A stretch of 64,000 nucleotides of DNA, taken from contig NZ_JBHYFV010000020.1 in assembly GCF_051859345.1 (NCBI RefSeq), positions 7,417-71,416 on the forward strand. Direction: 5' to 3'. Shown piece by piece: positions 63,330 to 64,000 of this stretch. Under the pieces are notes generated by a model. It searched no databases and was not told the DNA's origin. It saw only the letters and a list, made by a program, of their open reading frames with translations. The stretch comes from Marivita sp051859345 (lineage in GTDB: Bacteria > Pseudomonadota > Alphaproteobacteria > Rhodobacterales > Rhodobacteraceae). The position numbers and the translations under genes were made by a program. Positions within the stretch are counted from its first letter, which is position 1, and each line of letters begins with the position of its first letter.

Positions 63330-63473
63330 ATGACCAACTCACTCGCTATCGGTTTGGGATTGTTGATCCTCGGCGGGATCGGGATTGACGCCTTTCTGAC
63401 CGGAGGAGACGGGCTGCTGTTTCTGGCCGGCAAAGGTGTGGATTTGTTGGATTGGGTCGCGTTCTGGCGTTGA
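63330..63473 (+). CDS. Small membrane protein, 47 residues
   Basis: TNSLAIGLGLLILGGIGIDA then FLTGGDGLLFLAGKGVDLLD and WVAFWR. One clear membrane helix (about 5-20) and a second hydrophobic stretch (about 27-44), joined by a GG loop. AGAGGA lies nine bases before ATG 63330. Resembles short conserved Rhodobacteraceae membrane peptides of unknown function. Located ~110 bases before the second gap. Confidence 0.6.
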   Translation: MTNSLAIGLGLLILGGIGIDAFLTGGDGLLFLAGKGVDLLDWVAFWR

Positions 63474-63493
63474 CGCAGAGACTGGCGCATTGC

Positions 63494-63531
63494 TTGACAG
63501 CTCTGCGTCGTTCTGCTTGTTAGCGGTAACA
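63494..63531 (+). promoter_or_regulatory. Promoter element and CceR/LacI-like operator before the second gap gene
   Basis: TTGACA at 63494-63499 is a perfect -35 hexamer. The palindrome TGTTAGCGGTAACA at 63518-63531 has perfect 5-bp arms; it matches the TGTTAGCG-CTAACA type reported for the carbon regulator CceR in Rhodobacter, with one central change. It overlaps where the -10 would fall, suggesting repression. A clear -10 hexamer is not visible. Confidence 0.5.
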
Positions 63532-63583
63532 CTACACGATACGTCAGGCAGTCGATCCTGCCAAAACCAGCGAGGATTCTTTT

Positions 63584-64000
63584 ATGAGCATCAAAGTTGC
63601 CATCAACGGGTTTGGCCGCATTGGCCGCAACATTCTGCGCGCAATCATCGAATCCGGTCGCACGGATATCGAGGTCATTGCGATCAATGATCTCGGACCG
63701 GTCGAAACCAACGCGCATCTGCTGCAATATGACTCTGTGCATGGACGCTTCCCGGTCGAGGTCAAGACCTCTGAGGACAGCATTGATGTCGGTCGTGGCC
63801 CGATCAAGGTGACGGCGATCCGCAACCCGGCCGAGCTGCCGTGGTCCGACGTGGATGTGGTGTTGGAATGCACCGGCATCTTCACCAGCAAAGAAGCATG
63901 CCAGGCGCATCTCGACAACGGATCAAGCCGGGTGCTGATATCCGCGCCGGGCAAGGATGCGGACAAGACCATCGTCTATGGCGTGAACCATGACAGTCTT
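63584..64000 (+). CDS. gap: Glyceraldehyde-3-phosphate dehydrogenase, second copy (NAD-type), partial
   Basis: The first 139 residues; the gene continues past the window. VAINGFGRIGRNILRA is the nucleotide-binding start, and AINDLGPVETNAHL carries Asp36, the NAD-selecting residue missing in the first copy. VVLECTGIFTSKEACQAHL and RVLISAPGKDADKTIVYGVN are standard. GAGGA lies seven bases before ATG 63584. Expected to be the glycolytic enzyme. The catalytic cysteine lies beyond the edge. Confidence 0.93.
   Translation, partial: MSIKVAINGFGRIGRNILRAIIESGRTDIEVIAINDLGPVETNAHLLQYDSVHGRFPVEVKTSEDSIDVGRGPIKVTAIRNPAELPWSDVDVVLECTGIFTSKEACQAHLDNGSSRVLISAPGKDADKTIVYGVNHDSL

Overview
The window looks like chromosomal DNA from an alphaproteobacterium of the order Rhodobacterales (Roseobacter group). 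Supporting signs are the high GC content with strong third-position bias, the gene sets and neighbourhoods (cckA, chpT, usg, plsX-fabH-ihfA-merR, olsB-olsA, ectoine hydroxylase), an alphaproteobacterial GTTC-N7-GTTC SOS box in front of recA, and TTAA-N7-TTAA sites of the CtrA type. Most of it is ordinary core genome, densely packed, with many ATGA/GTGA/TGATG stop-start overlaps.

Layout. 1-8 kb, minus strand: 5' end of alaS, recA, the hybrid kinase cckA, rsmB-like and guaB, with a small sulfotransferase-like gene on the plus strand. 8-13 kb, plus strand: agmatinase family, class III CoA transferase, and a 2Fe-2S/ASKHA (RACo-like) protein. 13.1-14.6 kb: tRNA-Gly(CCC) followed by a low-GC islet with a DUF4214 protein. 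14.7-27 kb: cysteine-rich protein, mfd, ectD, hemB, SYLF lipoprotein, thiE-like, trmJ-like, ctaA, M32 carboxypeptidase, usg. 27-30.6 kb: gyrA and an intergenic region ending in a strong terminator (possible sRNA). 30.6-38 kb: olsB-olsA, DUF3553, chpT, HDAC-like, uup-like ABC-F, a second OlsB/GlsB-like acyltransferase, bamE-like, yceD. 38-43 kb: rpmF-plsX-fabH-ihfA-merR, tRNA-Pro(GGG), dCTP deaminase. 43-51.7 kb, minus strand: argS, SPOR protein, nagZ, scpA, scpB; CPA1 antiporter; dGTPase. 51.8-56 kb: erpA-like, an unusual gene pair (an octad-repeat FTSGS protein followed by a helical DUF protein), xthA, bolA, a 45-residue membrane peptide, grxD. 56-64 kb: zapA with a coiled-coil partner, tkt, a possible CtrA target, DUF808, DoxX, and two gap genes flanking a DedA-like gene.

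How the genes work together. CckA and ChpT are two of the three tiers of the CckA-ChpT-CtrA phosphorelay, and a perfect CtrA-type site lies directly in front of cckA. OlsB/OlsA plus a divergent OlsB homologue point to ornithine- and possibly glutamine-aminolipid synthesis, the phosphorus-sparing lipids of marine Rhodobacteraceae. plsX/fabH/rpmF link phospholipid precursor and fatty-acid initiation. Two GAPDH genes and transketolase serve central carbon metabolism; the two GAPDHs differ at the residue that normally selects NAD, and each has a CceR/LacI-like palindrome upstream. BolA and GrxD are known Fe-S partners.

The best candidate for an undescribed system is the pair at 52.2-53.8 kb: a 182-residue protein made of a short N-terminal segment plus eight copies of a ~20-residue FTSGS unit, separated by a stable intercistronic hairpin from a 358-residue, all-helical protein of unknown function.
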